Source: Sacculina carcini (lineage: Eukaryota > Arthropoda > Thecostraca > Sacculinidae). Taken from it: a stretch of 64,000 bases of DNA. The notes under the pieces were generated by a model. It saw nothing but the letters and a program-made list of their open reading frames with translations, made no database searches and was not told the DNA's origin. Both the position numbers and the translations under genes were made by a program. How positions within the stretch are numbered: position 1 is the stretch's first letter; every line of letters starts with the position of its first letter. The stretch spans positions 5,137,518-5,201,517 of the forward strand of contig OU696570.1 in the NCBI GenBank assembly GCA_916048095.2. Direction: 5' to 3'. Shown here piece after piece: positions 63,719 through 64,000 of this stretch.

Positions 63719-63987
63719 CTTTTTGACAAAAGTGACGTGTCGAAATCTCTGATGCGCCGAGGCACCAGGTATGCGTCTTGCTTGTAGTCGGCGTTGCGCA
63801 GAGTAATGCCCACATAATCGTCAGGGTCCACTCCTTGGAGCACCTGACCCACCACAGCGTCGATGGTCGCCTCAATTGAAGCAATTGCTCCAATGACGTT
63901 GTCGGGCTCCGTAAAGTTGAGCTCCAGGTGGTACGACTTTCCTTGAGCTCTGAATCGCCGAACGTACCTTGAGCTCACATCTTGCAA
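63719..63987 (-). CDS. POLB: POLB upstream exon (candidate), continues past the window
   Basis: A frame of about 89 residues, open into the right edge, without an ATG of its own at its left-most start. It contains DPDDYVGITLRNADYKQDAY and LVPRRIRDFDTSLLSKR. The next coding block begins LESITQSNASF. A GTAAGC donor at 63718 and a CAAG acceptor at 63626 would define a 93-bp intron in phase. Polinton polymerase genes are sometimes described with introns. The assignment is by position and signals only. Confidence 0.5.
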
Positions 63988-64000
63988 AACACATCGAATA

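Larger units (their letters stand above)
50216..64000 (-). mobile_element. Polinton (Maverick), open at the right edge
   Basis: The block carries the defining Polinton genes: protein-primed DNA polymerase B, RVE integrase, FtsK/HerA-type packaging ATPase, adenovirus-type protease, double-jelly-roll major capsid and penton-like minor capsid, plus several conserved and unknown proteins. Nearly all genes read on the minus strand and are closely packed; one reads on the plus strand. Almost all frames are open, with about one break apparent (in the polymerase gene), so the copy is young. The left end is not defined and the right end lies outside the window. Confidence 0.95.

Overview
This window is a 64-kb block of metazoan (probably invertebrate) nuclear DNA made almost entirely of nested transposable elements. 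I recognise no ordinary host gene. The eukaryotic setting is shown by LTR retrotransposons of three kinds (Ty3/gypsy-like, including a CsRn1/Kabuki-type element; Ty1/copia; one possible BEL/Pao-type LTR), by non-LTR retrotransposons with endonuclease, reverse transcriptase and RNase H, by a ZBED-type hAT transposase, by Helitron-like DNA, tRNA-derived SINE heads and many (CA)n tracts, and by a Polinton. The species cannot be named from the sequence.

Layout. 0.27-3.0 kb: Ty3/gypsy pol fossil (minus strand). 3.0-6.84 kb: a second, heavily decayed LTR element (plus strand) ending in an LTR. 7.0-11.5 kb: a LINE scrap, a hAT-like end, an inverted-repeat element, minisatellites and unassigned DNA. 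11.48-15.17 kb: CsRn1-like element with a 5' LTR. 15.17-16.41 kb: hAT transposase (minus) interrupted by a LINE-derived segment. 16.79-20.6 kb: an I-clade-like LINE with EN, RT and RNase H domains. 20.7-25.9 kb: Helitron-body fragment, minisatellite, an LTR/primer-site region, gag-protease of another LTR element (minus) and a LINE endonuclease (minus). 26.1-36.17 kb: a CR1/L2-like LINE (plus) split by a 6.8-kb LTR element (27840-34641) that has a 5-bp target duplication and carries an internal 2,472-bp tandem duplication, and again by a fold-back element. 37.4-48.4 kb: AT-rich, head-to-tail Helitron-like array with a large inverted repeat and a copia 3' end. 48.4-51.3 kb: stacked tandem repeats, some with GC-box and CRE motifs.

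50.2-64.0 kb holds a Polinton (Maverick) that runs off the right edge. On the minus strand, from right to left, it encodes protein-primed DNA polymerase B, packaging ATPase, a small basic membrane-type protein, a 193-aa conserved protein, an RVE integrase, two paralogous proline-rich proteins, a two-domain penton-like minor capsid protein, a small basic protein, the major capsid protein, an adenovirus-type cysteine protease and an RNase H-fold-like protein. One 214-aa gene lies on the plus strand and two small unknown genes lie at the left. Together these are the modules for DNA replication, integration, packaging and virion formation. Most frames look open and about one break is apparent, in the polymerase gene, so it is a young copy.

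Most interesting: the Polinton accessory gene set (double penton, proline-rich gene pair, unknown left-end genes), the recurrent TATA boxes 43-54 bp upstream of several of its starts, the tandem duplication that crosses a retroelement/LINE junction, the hairpin pair inside the I-like LINE, and the Helitron head-to-tail array.
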